Assembly (NCBI RefSeq): GCF_025215495.1
Contig: NZ_CP104302.1
Location: 124,001 to 188,000 of the forward strand
DNA from: Mycolicibacterium brumae
GTDB lineage: Bacteria; Actinomycetota; Actinomycetes; Mycobacteriales; Mycobacteriaceae
Length of the DNA stretch: 64,000 bases
Reading direction: 5' to 3'
Shown: piece after piece, positions 56,790 to 64,000 of the stretch
Layout of the letters: each line of letters starts with the position of its first letter
How positions within the stretch are numbered: the stretch's first letter is position 1
The notes under the pieces: model-generated
Told to the model about the DNA's origin: nothing
Seen by the model: only the letters and a program-made list of their open reading frames with translations
Databases searched by the model: none
Program-made: the position numbers and the translations under genes

Positions 56790-57686
56790 TCAGGCGGCTT
56801 GCGCGTGCCGGTCCCGGGGCCGCACCACGAGCTTGCCGAGGATCGGCGCCCCGAGCCGGGTGCGGATCCGCATGTCCACCAGGTACAGACCCCAGTAGGC
56901 CTTCATCGTCCACGGCGCGACGAAGTCGACGGCCGCCACGCCCTTGCGCGCCAGCGCGAACAAGCGCTCGTCGGCCTCGGTCCACTCCCAGCCCATCAGC
57001 TCGCGGAACCGCGGCGGCAGCGTGGCCTTGGTGAAGAACTCGTTGACCGGCCCGGCGACCGTGGAGATGGCCCGGCCCAGCACGCCCCACTGTTCGTTGA
57101 GGAAGCTCAGGTCGGCCAGCGCGCTCAGCAGGTCGCGCACCTCGGCGGTCATGGTGAAGTCCGCGGAGAACGCGGTGAACTGCCGGTCGAACTCGGCCCA
57201 GCTGGCCGGCCACTGCGCCTGGCGCATCTCCAGCGTGGTGCCCAGCGTCGCCGAGTTGGCCAGCAGGGTGTCCTTGGCGGCCTCATCGAGTGGGCCGTAG
57301 AGCAGCTCCCACGAGTCGATGTAACCCTTGAACAGGCACATCGCCACCCACAGCTGCAGTTTCGGGTCGTTGGCGCTGTAGCGCACCTTGTCGCCGACCT
57401 CGGAGCGGACGTGGCTGTGCGCCTCGCGCACGGCGTCGCGGTAGATCTGCCGGTCCGCGTCGGACCCGGCGATCGCCACCGCCAGGTACTGGGCGGTGGT
57501 GCGGCTGCGCTTGACGGCCCGCTTGAAGGCGCTGCCGGAATCCACCCGGCTGTGCGCGACGCCTTCGCCGACCCGGGGTTCGGCCAACTGCATGATGATG
57601 TTGGCCACCGGCAGCGTCAGGAACAGCGGCGTCGCGACCTCGATGGGTCGCTCCGGCGGCGATTGGCGGTTGCGGAACGGCGTCAC
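56790..57686 (-). CDS. DUF2236 (MpaB-like) oxygenase family protein
   Basis: A 298-residue protein with a strong GGGGAGGG site before GTG 57686 (MTPFRNRQSPPERPIEVATP). VANIIMQLAEPRVGEGVAHS, the REAHSHVRS histidine region, ANDPKLQLWVAMCLFKGYID and the ending PWTMKAYWGLYLVDMRIRTR are typical of DUF2236, a heme-associated family that includes rubber oxygenase Lcp and MpaB. Histidines in SHVRS may bind heme. Mycobacterial members are numerous and their substrates unknown. It is divergent from a TetR gene, with a perfect inverted repeat between them. Confidence 0.82.
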   Translation of the reverse strand: MTPFRNRQSPPERPIEVATPLFLTLPVANIIMQLAEPRVGEGVAHSRVDSGSAFKRAVKRSRTTAQYLAVAIAGSDADRQIYRDAVREAHSHVRSEVGDKVRYSANDPKLQLWVAMCLFKGYIDSWELLYGPLDEAAKDTLLANSATLGTTLEMRQAQWPASWAEFDRQFTAFSADFTMTAEVRDLLSALADLSFLNEQWGVLGRAISTVAGPVNEFFTKATLPPRFRELMGWEWTEADERLFALARKGVAAVDFVAPWTMKAYWGLYLVDMRIRTRLGAPILGKLVVRPRDRHAQAA

Positions 57687-57702
57687 GGGCCCTCCCCGGG
57701 TG

Positions 57703-57729
57703 TGATAGATCCGATATCCAAATCTATCA
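57703..57729. promoter_or_regulatory. 27-bp inverted repeat, candidate TetR operator
   Basis: TGATAGAT-N11-ATCTATCA is a perfect 8-bp-arm inverted repeat in the 103-bp gap between the divergent DUF2236 gene (57686) and TetR gene (57790). It is AT-rich against a GC-rich background. A TetR dimer site is the natural reading. Confidence 0.65.
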
Positions 57730-57789
57730 ACAGTGGCGTGTGTCACACAAGGGCTTCGCCTCCGATCGTGACCTGCCCGGCGGTACGTT

Positions 57790-58434
57790 ATGGCGGTGAC
57801 AGCCTCCGAGGGCCCGGCGATGCGCGCGGTGCGCGACGCGTACCCGCAGCTGGAGGCCCTCGACGCCAAGGCGGAGCGGATCGTCGCCGCGGCCCGCGAG
57901 CTGTACACCGTCCGCGGCTACGACGAGACCAACGTGGCCGACATCGCCGAAGAGGCCGGCGTCGGGGTGGCCACCGTTTATCGGCGGTTCGGCACCAAGC
58001 ACAACCTGATCAGGTTCGCCGTCGCCTATGAGGCGCGTCGGGTGCTGATGATCGTGGTGAACGCGATCAGCAAGCCGGAGGATCCCGTCGCCTCGCTCTG
58101 CGAGGGCTTCTCGGTGCTGGTGCGTGAGGCGTCCGCGCCCAAGCTGCTGACCCGCAGCCTGCGCAACTCCTCGGTGGCCGGCGAGATCCGGTCCGAGTTG
58201 TCCGACCCGACCATGATCGCCGGCGGACGCGAGCTGCTGGCCCGGGCCATCGAGGCGTGGCAGGCGGCCGGATCGCTGCCCGCCTACGACGCCGCGGTGG
58301 TCAGTGAGCTGCTGTCCCGGCTGTTGATGTCGCTGGTGGCCAACCCGGAGGGGGTGCTGCCGGTGCGCGACGCCGCCGACGCCTACGCCTTCGCCCGGCG
58401 GCACGTCGCGGTGCTGCTGTTCCCGGCTTCCTGA
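57790..58434 (+). CDS. TetR family transcriptional regulator
   Basis: A 214-residue regulator from ATG 57790 (GTG 57796 is an alternative). The DNA-binding domain is ARELYTVRGYDETNVADIAE with EAGVGVATVYRRFGTKHNLI. The C-terminal domain is helical with RSLRNSSVAGEIRSEL and SELLSRLLMSLVANPEGVLP. It probably represses the divergent DUF2236 gene through the inverted repeat at 57703. Because it lies 185 bp upstream of a mce operon in the same direction, it could also control that operon, as regulators at the head of mce loci often do. Confidence 0.82.
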   Translation: MAVTASEGPAMRAVRDAYPQLEALDAKAERIVAAARELYTVRGYDETNVADIAEEAGVGVATVYRRFGTKHNLIRFAVAYEARRVLMIVVNAISKPEDPVASLCEGFSVLVREASAPKLLTRSLRNSSVAGEIRSELSDPTMIAGGRELLARAIEAWQAAGSLPAYDAAVVSELLSRLLMSLVANPEGVLPVRDAADAYAFARRHVAVLLFPAS

Positions 58435-58550
58435 ACGGCGCCCGGGGCGGGCCGCTTTTCGGCCGGGGAGTGAATATTGGCTGAGACTGTCGGCCGCCTG
58501 ATGCCAAAACGTGATACGCATCATGCGGACGTGGCTATTGTGATCCACCA

Positions 58551-58569
58551 CGCGGTACCGGATACCGCG
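58551..58569. promoter_or_regulatory. Candidate operator of the second mce operon
   Basis: CGCGGTA-N5-TACCGCG is a perfect 7-bp-arm inverted repeat 50 bp upstream of the yrbEA start. A smaller palindrome, CGCAT-C-ATGCG, lies at 58517-58527. The GCGGTA half-site is shared with the region before the first mce operon. Confidence 0.45.
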
Positions 58570-58619
58570 AGTTCGATCGGGGGATCGACGACGCGCTCGG
58601 CAACATCGGGAGGTGATAC

Positions 58620-59459
58620 GTGACGGCCCAGTACCCGGCCCTCGCCGACGCCGGCCGACTGGTGCGCGGACTGGTGCGCGATCACGCGTTGGCCTCCATG
58701 AAAACCATGGGCGAGCAGGTCGTCCTGGGCCTGCGGACCATCCAGTGGCTGGTGCTCGACATCCTCCGATGGAAGTTCCCGACGGGTGAGTTCGTCCGGC
58801 AGTCGGCCTTCATGGCCGGCACCGCGTTCCTGCCGACCCTGCTGGTCACCATCCCGATCGGCGTCGTGCTGTCCATCCAGTTCAGCCTGCTGGCCGGTCA
58901 GGTCGGCGCGACCTCGCTGTCCGGCGCGGCCACCGGCCTGGTGGTGATCCGCCAGGGCGCCCCGCTGGTCGCCTCGATGCTGCTCGCCGCGGCGGTGGGA
59001 TCCGCGGTCTGCGCGGATCTGGGCTCGCGGACCATGCGCGAGGAGATCGACGCCATGGAGGTGATGGGCGTCAACCCGATCCGCCGCCTGGTCGCGCCGC
59101 GGCTGCTGGCGGTCATCCTGGTCGGCATCGGCCTGACCGGCTGGACCTGCTTCATCGGCTACCTGGCGGGCTACTCGTTCAACGTCTACATGCAGCACGG
59201 CGCCCCGGGCTCGTTCATCGCCACCTTCAGCTCATTCGCCACCGTCGGGGACCTGTGGCTGGCGCTGGTGAAGACCATCGTGTTCGCCACCATCGTGGGA
59301 ATCGTGTGCTGCCACAAGGGCCTTGCCACCAAGGGCGGCTCGGCCGGCGTCGCCAACTCGGTCAACGCCGCAGTGGTGGAGTCGATGCTGCTGCTGGCCG
59401 TCGTCAATGTCGCGATGAGCCAGCTCTACGTGATCATCTTCCCGAGGCAGGGGTTGTAG
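58620..59459 (+). CDS. Mce-system ABC permease YrbEA, second operon
   Basis: A 279-residue MlaE-family permease with GGGAGGTGAT directly before GTG 58620. It is a close paralog of the protein at 3146: the segments EFVRQSAFMAGTAFLPTLLV, IGVVLSIQFSLLAGQVGATS and SRTMREEIDAMEVMGVNPIR align with few changes, and both end in the same IFPR.GL motif. It forms the membrane core of a second lipid importer with YrbEB. Its stop is followed at once by the yrbEB ATG. Confidence 0.92.
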   Translation: MTAQYPALADAGRLVRGLVRDHALASMKTMGEQVVLGLRTIQWLVLDILRWKFPTGEFVRQSAFMAGTAFLPTLLVTIPIGVVLSIQFSLLAGQVGATSLSGAATGLVVIRQGAPLVASMLLAAAVGSAVCADLGSRTMREEIDAMEVMGVNPIRRLVAPRLLAVILVGIGLTGWTCFIGYLAGYSFNVYMQHGAPGSFIATFSSFATVGDLWLALVKTIVFATIVGIVCCHKGLATKGGSAGVANSVNAAVVESMLLLAVVNVAMSQLYVIIFPRQGL

Positions 59460-60317
59460 ATGACCGCCAGCCCGTACCTGCCGCGGTTCGGCCGCACGCT
59501 GCGGATCGCGGCCGACGGTGTCATCGGCCCGCTCGGTCGGGTGGGCCACCTGGTGCACTTCTTCTGGGAAGTGGTGTGCGACACCCCGCACATGCTGCGC
59601 CGGTACCGGCACGAGCTGTTCCGGGTGCTGTCCGACCTGACCTGGGGCAACGGTTCCATCGTGGTCGGCGGCGGCACCGTCGGCGTGGTGATCGTGCTGG
59701 GTATGACGGCCGGCGGTCTGGTCGCGGTGGAAGGCTTCAACGCCCTGGACCTGCTCGGCCTGGGTCCGGCGACCGGCCTGATCACCTCGCTGGCCGCCAC
59801 CCGCGAACTGGCGCCGGTGATGGTGGCGATGGCCTTCATCGCCCAGGCCGGCTGCCGGTTCACCGCCCAGCTCGGCGCCATGCGCATCAACGAGGAGATC
59901 GACGCGCTGGACTCGCTGGCGCTCAACCCGGTGCCGTACCTGGTCAGCACCCGGGTGGTGGCCTCGATGATCGCGGTGGTGCCGCTGCTGCTGACCACCC
60001 TCGCCGTCATCTTCCTCACCGCCGAGATCGTCGTGCGGTTCTCCTCCGGACAATCCGGCGGTTCGTACTCGCACTACTTCGCGTTGTTCATCAGCGGCCA
60101 GGACGTCTTCTATTCGATCCTCAAAGCCGTTGTCTTCGTGTTCATCTCGTCGACCATCCAGTGCTACTACGGCTACTTCGCCAGCGGTGGGCCGGAAGGC
60201 GTCGGGGTCGCCGCCGGCCGCGCCATGCGGGCCGCGATCACCGTCGTCATCGCGGTGAACATGCTGATGACGATGGCGCTGTGGGGCGTCAGCGACGGCG
60301 CCAGGTTCGGCGGCTGA
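59460..60317 (+). CDS. Mce-system ABC permease YrbEB, second operon
   Basis: A 285-residue MlaE-family permease, ATG 59460 directly after the yrbEA stop. GNGSIVVGGGTVGVVIVLGM, TRELAPVMVAMAFIAQAGCR, MRINEEIDALDSLALNPVPY and YYGYFASGGPEGVGVAAGRA parallel the first-operon protein at 4005 position by position. The soluble N-terminus is about 60 residues. It partners YrbEA and the shared Mkl-type ATPase, which is not encoded in the window. Confidence 0.92.
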   Translation: MTASPYLPRFGRTLRIAADGVIGPLGRVGHLVHFFWEVVCDTPHMLRRYRHELFRVLSDLTWGNGSIVVGGGTVGVVIVLGMTAGGLVAVEGFNALDLLGLGPATGLITSLAATRELAPVMVAMAFIAQAGCRFTAQLGAMRINEEIDALDSLALNPVPYLVSTRVVASMIAVVPLLLTTLAVIFLTAEIVVRFSSGQSGGSYSHYFALFISGQDVFYSILKAVVFVFISSTIQCYYGYFASGGPEGVGVAAGRAMRAAITVVIAVNMLMTMALWGVSDGARFGG

Positions 60318-60320
60318 GCG

Positions 60321-61835
60321 ATGCCCAACCCCTACGACATCAACCCGCGCAGCCCGTCGTTGCGGCGACTCATCGTCATCGGCGCGATCTTCACCGTGCT
60401 CGCCGTGATCGCCTCGATCCTGATGATCCAGAAATCGCAGGGCAAATTCGACGAGTTCGTCCGGGTCACCGCCGCGCTGACCGACGTCGGCGACGGTCTG
60501 CCAATCCGCTCCGACGTCAAATACCTCGGCGTGCTGGTCGGTTCGGTCGGCGCCGTGCAGACCTCCGAGGACGGCCAGAACACCGTCGTCGACCTCGATC
60601 TGACACCCGGCTACGCGGCGGGCATCCCGGCCGCGGTGACCGCCCGGGTGGTGCCGTCCAACGTGTTCGCGGTGTCCTCGGTGCAGCTGGTTCCGCCCGA
60701 GGATCTGACCGGCCCGAAGTTGCAGCCCGGCTCGGTCATCCCCGAGGACGACTCACTGCCCACCCAGGTGTTCCAGACCGCGCTTTCGAATATGCGCGCC
60801 CTGATGAAGTCGATGGCGCACCGGCCCGCCGAGGACGCCGTCGGGCCGCTGACCGCGATCGGCCGGGCCACCAGCGGCCGACGGGTGAAGGTGCAGACCG
60901 CCGGCCGCGAGCTCGACGACATCGCCAAGCAGCTGGGCGCCGAGATCGGCGACGGCGACGACGCCTCGGCGCTGGCGCGGCTGTCGCTGGCCGCCGAAGG
61001 GCTGCAGGAGGCGTCCCCGGAACTATTCGACTCGCTCAAGCTCGCGGTCGCCCCGATGCGCACCTTCACCGAGAAACGCCTGGCGCTCGACAACTTCCTG
61101 TCCACCGGGCTGGGCACCACCGGGCTGGCCGCCGAGGCGATGGACAACCAGACCGATCGGCTGATCGGCATCACCACCCAGCTCACCCCGGTGATCGGCG
61201 TGCTCGCCGATCAGCACGACCAGTTCAAGCCGATCTTCACCCGGCTGCAGCGCACCGCGAACCTCTTCGACACCCAGGTGTGGGACCACAACCGGCAGGT
61301 CATCAAGCTGTTCGCCATCGTGTCGTTCACGCCGACCCGGTACTACATCCGCGGCGACTGCCCGCGCTACGGCGAGTTGCTCGGCCCGAGCTGCTACACC
61401 GCGCCGGACACCCCGCGGGCCCCGTACCTGCAGTCCGCGCTGGAATCAATGGGCATCACGCTGCCGGAGCGGGTCACCGAGAATCGGGACAACTTCGCGC
61501 CGCCGCGCGACTCGGTCCGCGGCGCCGGCCAGCCGCCGGCCTACCTTCCCCCGGAACAGGATCCGGCCAACCAGCCGCAGCACGTGCCCGGCGGAGCGCC
61601 CGGCCCGGCGCCGGACGCGGCCCCGGCCGAAGCCCCCGCCGAGCAGCCGGCGCCCGGGTCGACCACCGTCGCCCCCGCGAGCTTCGGCGGCAACGTCGGA
61701 GTGGTCGGCAGCGAGCAGGAGCGCATCCAGCTGCGGCAGATCCTCGGCGCGCCGCCGAGCACCGCCGATCAGGTGCTGCTCGCGCCGCTGGCCCGGGACA
61801 CCGTGGTCACCGTCCAACAGGTGCGGGAGGGCTAG
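60321..61835 (+). CDS. MceA-type lipid-transport protein, second operon
   Basis: A 504-residue MCE protein from ATG 60321 (MPNPYDINPRSPSLRRLIVI), anchor about 17-38. The MCE domain has VGDGLPIRSDVKYLGVLVGS and ARVVPSNVFAVSSVQLVPPE. As in the first-operon MceA, the needle region ends with a Cys-containing YYIRGDCPRYGELLGPSCY, a Pro/Ala-rich tail and APASFGGNVGVVGSEQERIQ. The tail is shorter than in the first copy (about 100 versus 150 residues). Confidence 0.9.
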   Translation: MPNPYDINPRSPSLRRLIVIGAIFTVLAVIASILMIQKSQGKFDEFVRVTAALTDVGDGLPIRSDVKYLGVLVGSVGAVQTSEDGQNTVVDLDLTPGYAAGIPAAVTARVVPSNVFAVSSVQLVPPEDLTGPKLQPGSVIPEDDSLPTQVFQTALSNMRALMKSMAHRPAEDAVGPLTAIGRATSGRRVKVQTAGRELDDIAKQLGAEIGDGDDASALARLSLAAEGLQEASPELFDSLKLAVAPMRTFTEKRLALDNFLSTGLGTTGLAAEAMDNQTDRLIGITTQLTPVIGVLADQHDQFKPIFTRLQRTANLFDTQVWDHNRQVIKLFAIVSFTPTRYYIRGDCPRYGELLGPSCYTAPDTPRAPYLQSALESMGITLPERVTENRDNFAPPRDSVRGAGQPPAYLPPEQDPANQPQHVPGGAPGPAPDAAPAEAPAEQPAPGSTTVAPASFGGNVGVVGSEQERIQLRQILGAPPSTADQVLLAPLARDTVVTVQQVREG

Positions 61836-61837
61836 CG

Positions 61838-62908
61838 ATGAGACAGCACCGCAACGCCCTCATCGGGCTGGCCCTGTTCACCATTTCCGCGATCGTGCTG
61901 AGTTCGATGGTCTACGTGACCCTTTCGCGCGGCGTGGCCGGCTCCACCCACACCTTCCGCGCGGTGTTCTCCGACGCCTCCGGGCTGAAGCCCTCCGACG
62001 ACGTCCGAGTCGCCGGCGTGCGGGTGGGCCGGGTGGAGAAGGTCGATCTGGTCGACGTCGAGGTGAACGGCCGCAAGCAGGCCGCCGCCCGGGTCACCTT
62101 CGCGATCCAGAGCGGGCAGCAACTCTTCGACAACACCATCGCCTCGGTGACCTACCAGAACATCATCGGGCAGCGGTATCTCGGACTGGCCACCGAGCGC
62201 ACCCCCGACCGTCATCCGTTGGCGCCGGACTCCGAGATCCCCATCGAGCGGACCGTCGACTCGTTCGACATCGCCTACCTGCTCAACGGCTTCGAGCCGC
62301 TGTTCACCCTGCTCGACCCCGGCAAAGTCGACAATATGACCGAGGGTGTCGTCCAAGCGCTGCAAGGGGATTCGACCTCGGTGCTGGAGCTCATCACCTC
62401 CACCTCCACGCTGGCCCAGTCGCTGGCCGGACCCGACGAGGTGCTGGGCCGGGTGCTGGACAGTCTGCGGCTGGTGGTGGACAACCTCGCCGACCACGAG
62501 AGCGGTCTGCGCGGAACCCTGTCGAACGCCTCCTCGATCGTCCGCCAGTTGGAGAGCCGCCACGACCAACTGCTGGCCTCGGTCGGGTCGATCAACTCCG
62601 CCGTCGGGCAGTTGTCCCGGATCTCGGAGAACGTCACCCCCGACCTGCTGGAGATGATCCAGCGCCAACCGGGTTGGGCCGCGCACGTCGCCGGGCCGGG
62701 CCGGGAGCGGATGGCCTACGCGCTGTACAACGTGCCCGCCGTGATGAAGGGCATCGCGCGGGTCACCCAGTCCGGCGAGTACATCAACGCCTACGTCTGC
62801 GATCTGAACTCGACGATCTTCGACTGGCTGGGCCGCTACATTCCGGCGGTCGTCGCCGGGGCCACCGACGGCCACAACATCAAGCATTCCGCGAAGTGCA
62901 GGTCGTGA
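61838..62908 (+). CDS. MceB-type lipid-transport protein, second operon
   Basis: A 356-residue MCE protein starting MRQHRNALIGLALFTISAIV at 61838, two bases after the mceA stop. The MCE domain shows VRVAGVRVGRVEKVDLVDVE and YQNIIGQRYLGLATE. The helical section and the end YVCDLNSTIFDWLGRYIPAV with final AKCRS match the protein at 6523. A very long frame that starts upstream at 59255 is only an out-of-frame extension through the permease and mceA genes. Confidence 0.9.
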   Translation: MRQHRNALIGLALFTISAIVLSSMVYVTLSRGVAGSTHTFRAVFSDASGLKPSDDVRVAGVRVGRVEKVDLVDVEVNGRKQAAARVTFAIQSGQQLFDNTIASVTYQNIIGQRYLGLATERTPDRHPLAPDSEIPIERTVDSFDIAYLLNGFEPLFTLLDPGKVDNMTEGVVQALQGDSTSVLELITSTSTLAQSLAGPDEVLGRVLDSLRLVVDNLADHESGLRGTLSNASSIVRQLESRHDQLLASVGSINSAVGQLSRISENVTPDLLEMIQRQPGWAAHVAGPGRERMAYALYNVPAVMKGIARVTQSGEYINAYVCDLNSTIFDWLGRYIPAVVAGATDGHNIKHSAKCRS

Positions 62909-62912
62909 GGCG

Positions 62913-63962
62913 ATGACGGAGACGGTGACCGGAACCGCCCGGGACCAGCGGCGAAAGCCGTTGGAGGAATACAACATGACCGTGATGGGCATCATCGCGT
63001 CCGCGGTGATCATCGTGGTGGTGGCCGGCATCCTGCTGCTCGGCCAGCTGCCCATCGGAAAGACCCAGCTGCACGCCCACTTCGCTCAGGCCGCGCAGCT
63101 ACGGGTCGGCGATCAGGTCAGCATCGCCGGCGTCGAGGTCGGCGAGGTGAAATCGCTGAAGCTGGCCGGCGACCACGTCGACGTCGGCTTCACCGTGCGC
63201 GACGGCGTCCGGATCGGCGAACACGCCACCGCTGAGATCAAACTCACCACCATCCTCGGCTCGCGCTACATCGCGCTGACCCCGGTCGGCGAGGGGCTGC
63301 CCCCCGGCAATCTGATCCCGATCGAGAACACCATCGTCCCCTACGACCTGCAGAACACCCTGGCCGACGCCACCACCACCTTCGAGACCCTCGACGCCGA
63401 CCGCATCGTGGAGTCCACCCGGGTGCTCACCGAATCGCTGCAAGGGGTGCCCGCCGAACTGCCGCAGGCGCTGACGAACATCAAATCGCTGGCCGACGTG
63501 GTGGCCTCCCGGCGCGACCAGATGGGCCAGCTGCTGCGCAGCACCGATAGCGTGACCGCCCTGCTGCGCGAACAGAAATCCAACCTCGGCGTGCTGGTTC
63601 TGCAGGGCCGCAGCCTGTTCGGCGACCTGGCGAACCGTCGGGCCGCGCTGAACAATCTGTTCGCCTCGATCACCGTGCTGGTGGCCCGCACCGAGGAGAT
63701 CGTCCGCGACGAGCCGGCCATCACCTCGCTGGTCGACGCCCTGCACGAGCTCACCGACATCGCCGCCCGCAATGACGCCACCCTGCGGGACCTGCTGCAG
63801 ACCGCGCCCATCACGGTGCGAAACGTGGCCAACATCGCCGGGTCGGGCAACCAGATCTCGCTGTTCCTGCCGGCCGGCATCGGGATCGACTCGTGGATGT
63901 GCGCGCTGAGCGTCCGCGCCGTCCAGTTCAACCTGACGCAGTACTTCGAGGACTGCGAATGA
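62913..63962 (+). CDS. MceC-type lipid-transport protein, second operon
   Basis: A 349-residue MCE protein from ATG 62913. The anchor is at about 22-45 (TVMGIIASAVIIVVVAGILL). GDQVSIAGVEVGEVKSLKLA, TTILGSRYIALTPVGEG and DSWMCALSVRAVQFNLTQYF near the end align with the first-operon MceC. An internal Met (EEYNMTVMG) is a weaker start. It ends in ATGA overlap with mceD. Confidence 0.9.
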   Translation: MTETVTGTARDQRRKPLEEYNMTVMGIIASAVIIVVVAGILLLGQLPIGKTQLHAHFAQAAQLRVGDQVSIAGVEVGEVKSLKLAGDHVDVGFTVRDGVRIGEHATAEIKLTTILGSRYIALTPVGEGLPPGNLIPIENTIVPYDLQNTLADATTTFETLDADRIVESTRVLTESLQGVPAELPQALTNIKSLADVVASRRDQMGQLLRSTDSVTALLREQKSNLGVLVLQGRSLFGDLANRRAALNNLFASITVLVARTEEIVRDEPAITSLVDALHELTDIAARNDATLRDLLQTAPITVRNVANIAGSGNQISLFLPAGIGIDSWMCALSVRAVQFNLTQYFEDCE

Positions 63963-64000
63963 TGAGCAGCCCCATGACCTCACGCACCCGCAGTCTCATC
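63959..64000 (+). CDS. MceD-type protein, second operon (first 14 codons)
   Basis: ATG 63959 overlaps the mceC stop (ATGA) and opens MMSSPMTSRTRSLI before the window ends. Identity is inferred from operon order and from the identical 4-bp overlap between mceC and mceD in the first operon. Confidence 0.7.
   Translation, partial: MMSSPMTSRTRSLI

Noticed and set aside
59255..62908. 1217-codon open frame on the plus strand
   Set aside because: Only its last 356 codons (from 61838) are MceB; the rest is an Arg/Gly/Pro-rich out-of-frame reading of yrbEA, yrbEB and mceA, a GC-rich shadow.

Overview
The window is 64 kb of high-GC actinobacterial DNA, almost certainly from a mycobacterium (Mycolicibacterium/Mycobacterium group). 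The support is two mce operons with yrbE genes, a tcrX/tcrY two-component pair, an MPT64-like secreted protein, a ChoD-like GMC oxidoreductase and an FprB-type ferredoxin reductase. The backbone order (quinone reductase, tRNA-Ser, hisC2/pat, methyltransferase, tcrXY, DUF1622, tyrA, tadA partner, tadA, tRNA-Ser) matches, from memory, the M. tuberculosis Rv3777 to Rv3752c interval, with extra blocks inserted.

Layout. 0-3 kb: start of a quinone reductase with a divergent MarR regulator, tRNA-Ser(TGA), and a lipase with its secreted partner. 3-14 kb: a complete mce operon (two YrbE permeases, MceA-F, a Mce-associated protein and an MPT64-like exported protein) closed by a strong terminator. 14-16.4 kb: dienoyl-CoA isomerase-like crotonase, a 30-31-bp periodic repeat array, and the HisC2/Pat aminotransferase. 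16.3-17.8 kb: tRNA-Ser(GCT) and tRNA-Arg(ACG); the tRNA-Arg 3' half is duplicated 1.3 kb away, bounding a tiny island with a toxin-antitoxin-like pair and no integrase. 17.9-20.6 kb: ABC importer under a TPP riboswitch, probably for a thiamine precursor. 21-26.3 kb: gabT, glutaryl-CoA dehydrogenase, class III CoA-transferase and pucR, which together look like 5-aminovalerate/glutarate catabolism. 26.4-30.3 kb: membrane protein, methyltransferase, SDR, phosphotransferase and DUF1622. 30.4-38.6 kb: tcrX-tcrY followed by two ArnT-like (GT39) glycosyltransferases around a GT2-GtrA fusion, then a histidine phosphatase. 38.7-43.2 kb: GMC oxidoreductase with a ferredoxin-type cysteine cluster, translationally coupled to FprB, then a frameshifted DUF4873 gene and a divergent TetR. 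43.2-46.3 kb: LapA-like, DUF1089, tyrA, tadA partner, tadA, tRNA-Ser(CGA).

46.25-56.69 kb is the most interesting part: an apparently intact 10.4-kb element integrated in the 3' end of tRNA-Ser(CGA). It has exact 24-bp att repeats, a tyrosine integrase, repressor, AlpA/Xis-like regulator, P-loop replication-type protein, HNH nuclease, large terminase, portal, scaffold, HK97 capsid and head-tail connector. It ends at a terminator and has no tail, lysis or protease genes. This is the gene set of a capsid-forming phage satellite rather than of a normal prophage. Paired 9-bp repeats, each pair spaced 11 bp, sit just inside both ends and look like integrase arm sites.

56.8-64 kb: a DUF2236 oxidoreductase divergent from a TetR gene with a perfect operator-like inverted repeat, then a second mce operon (yrbEA, yrbEB, mceA-C, start of mceD) that is paralogous to the first and runs off the window.
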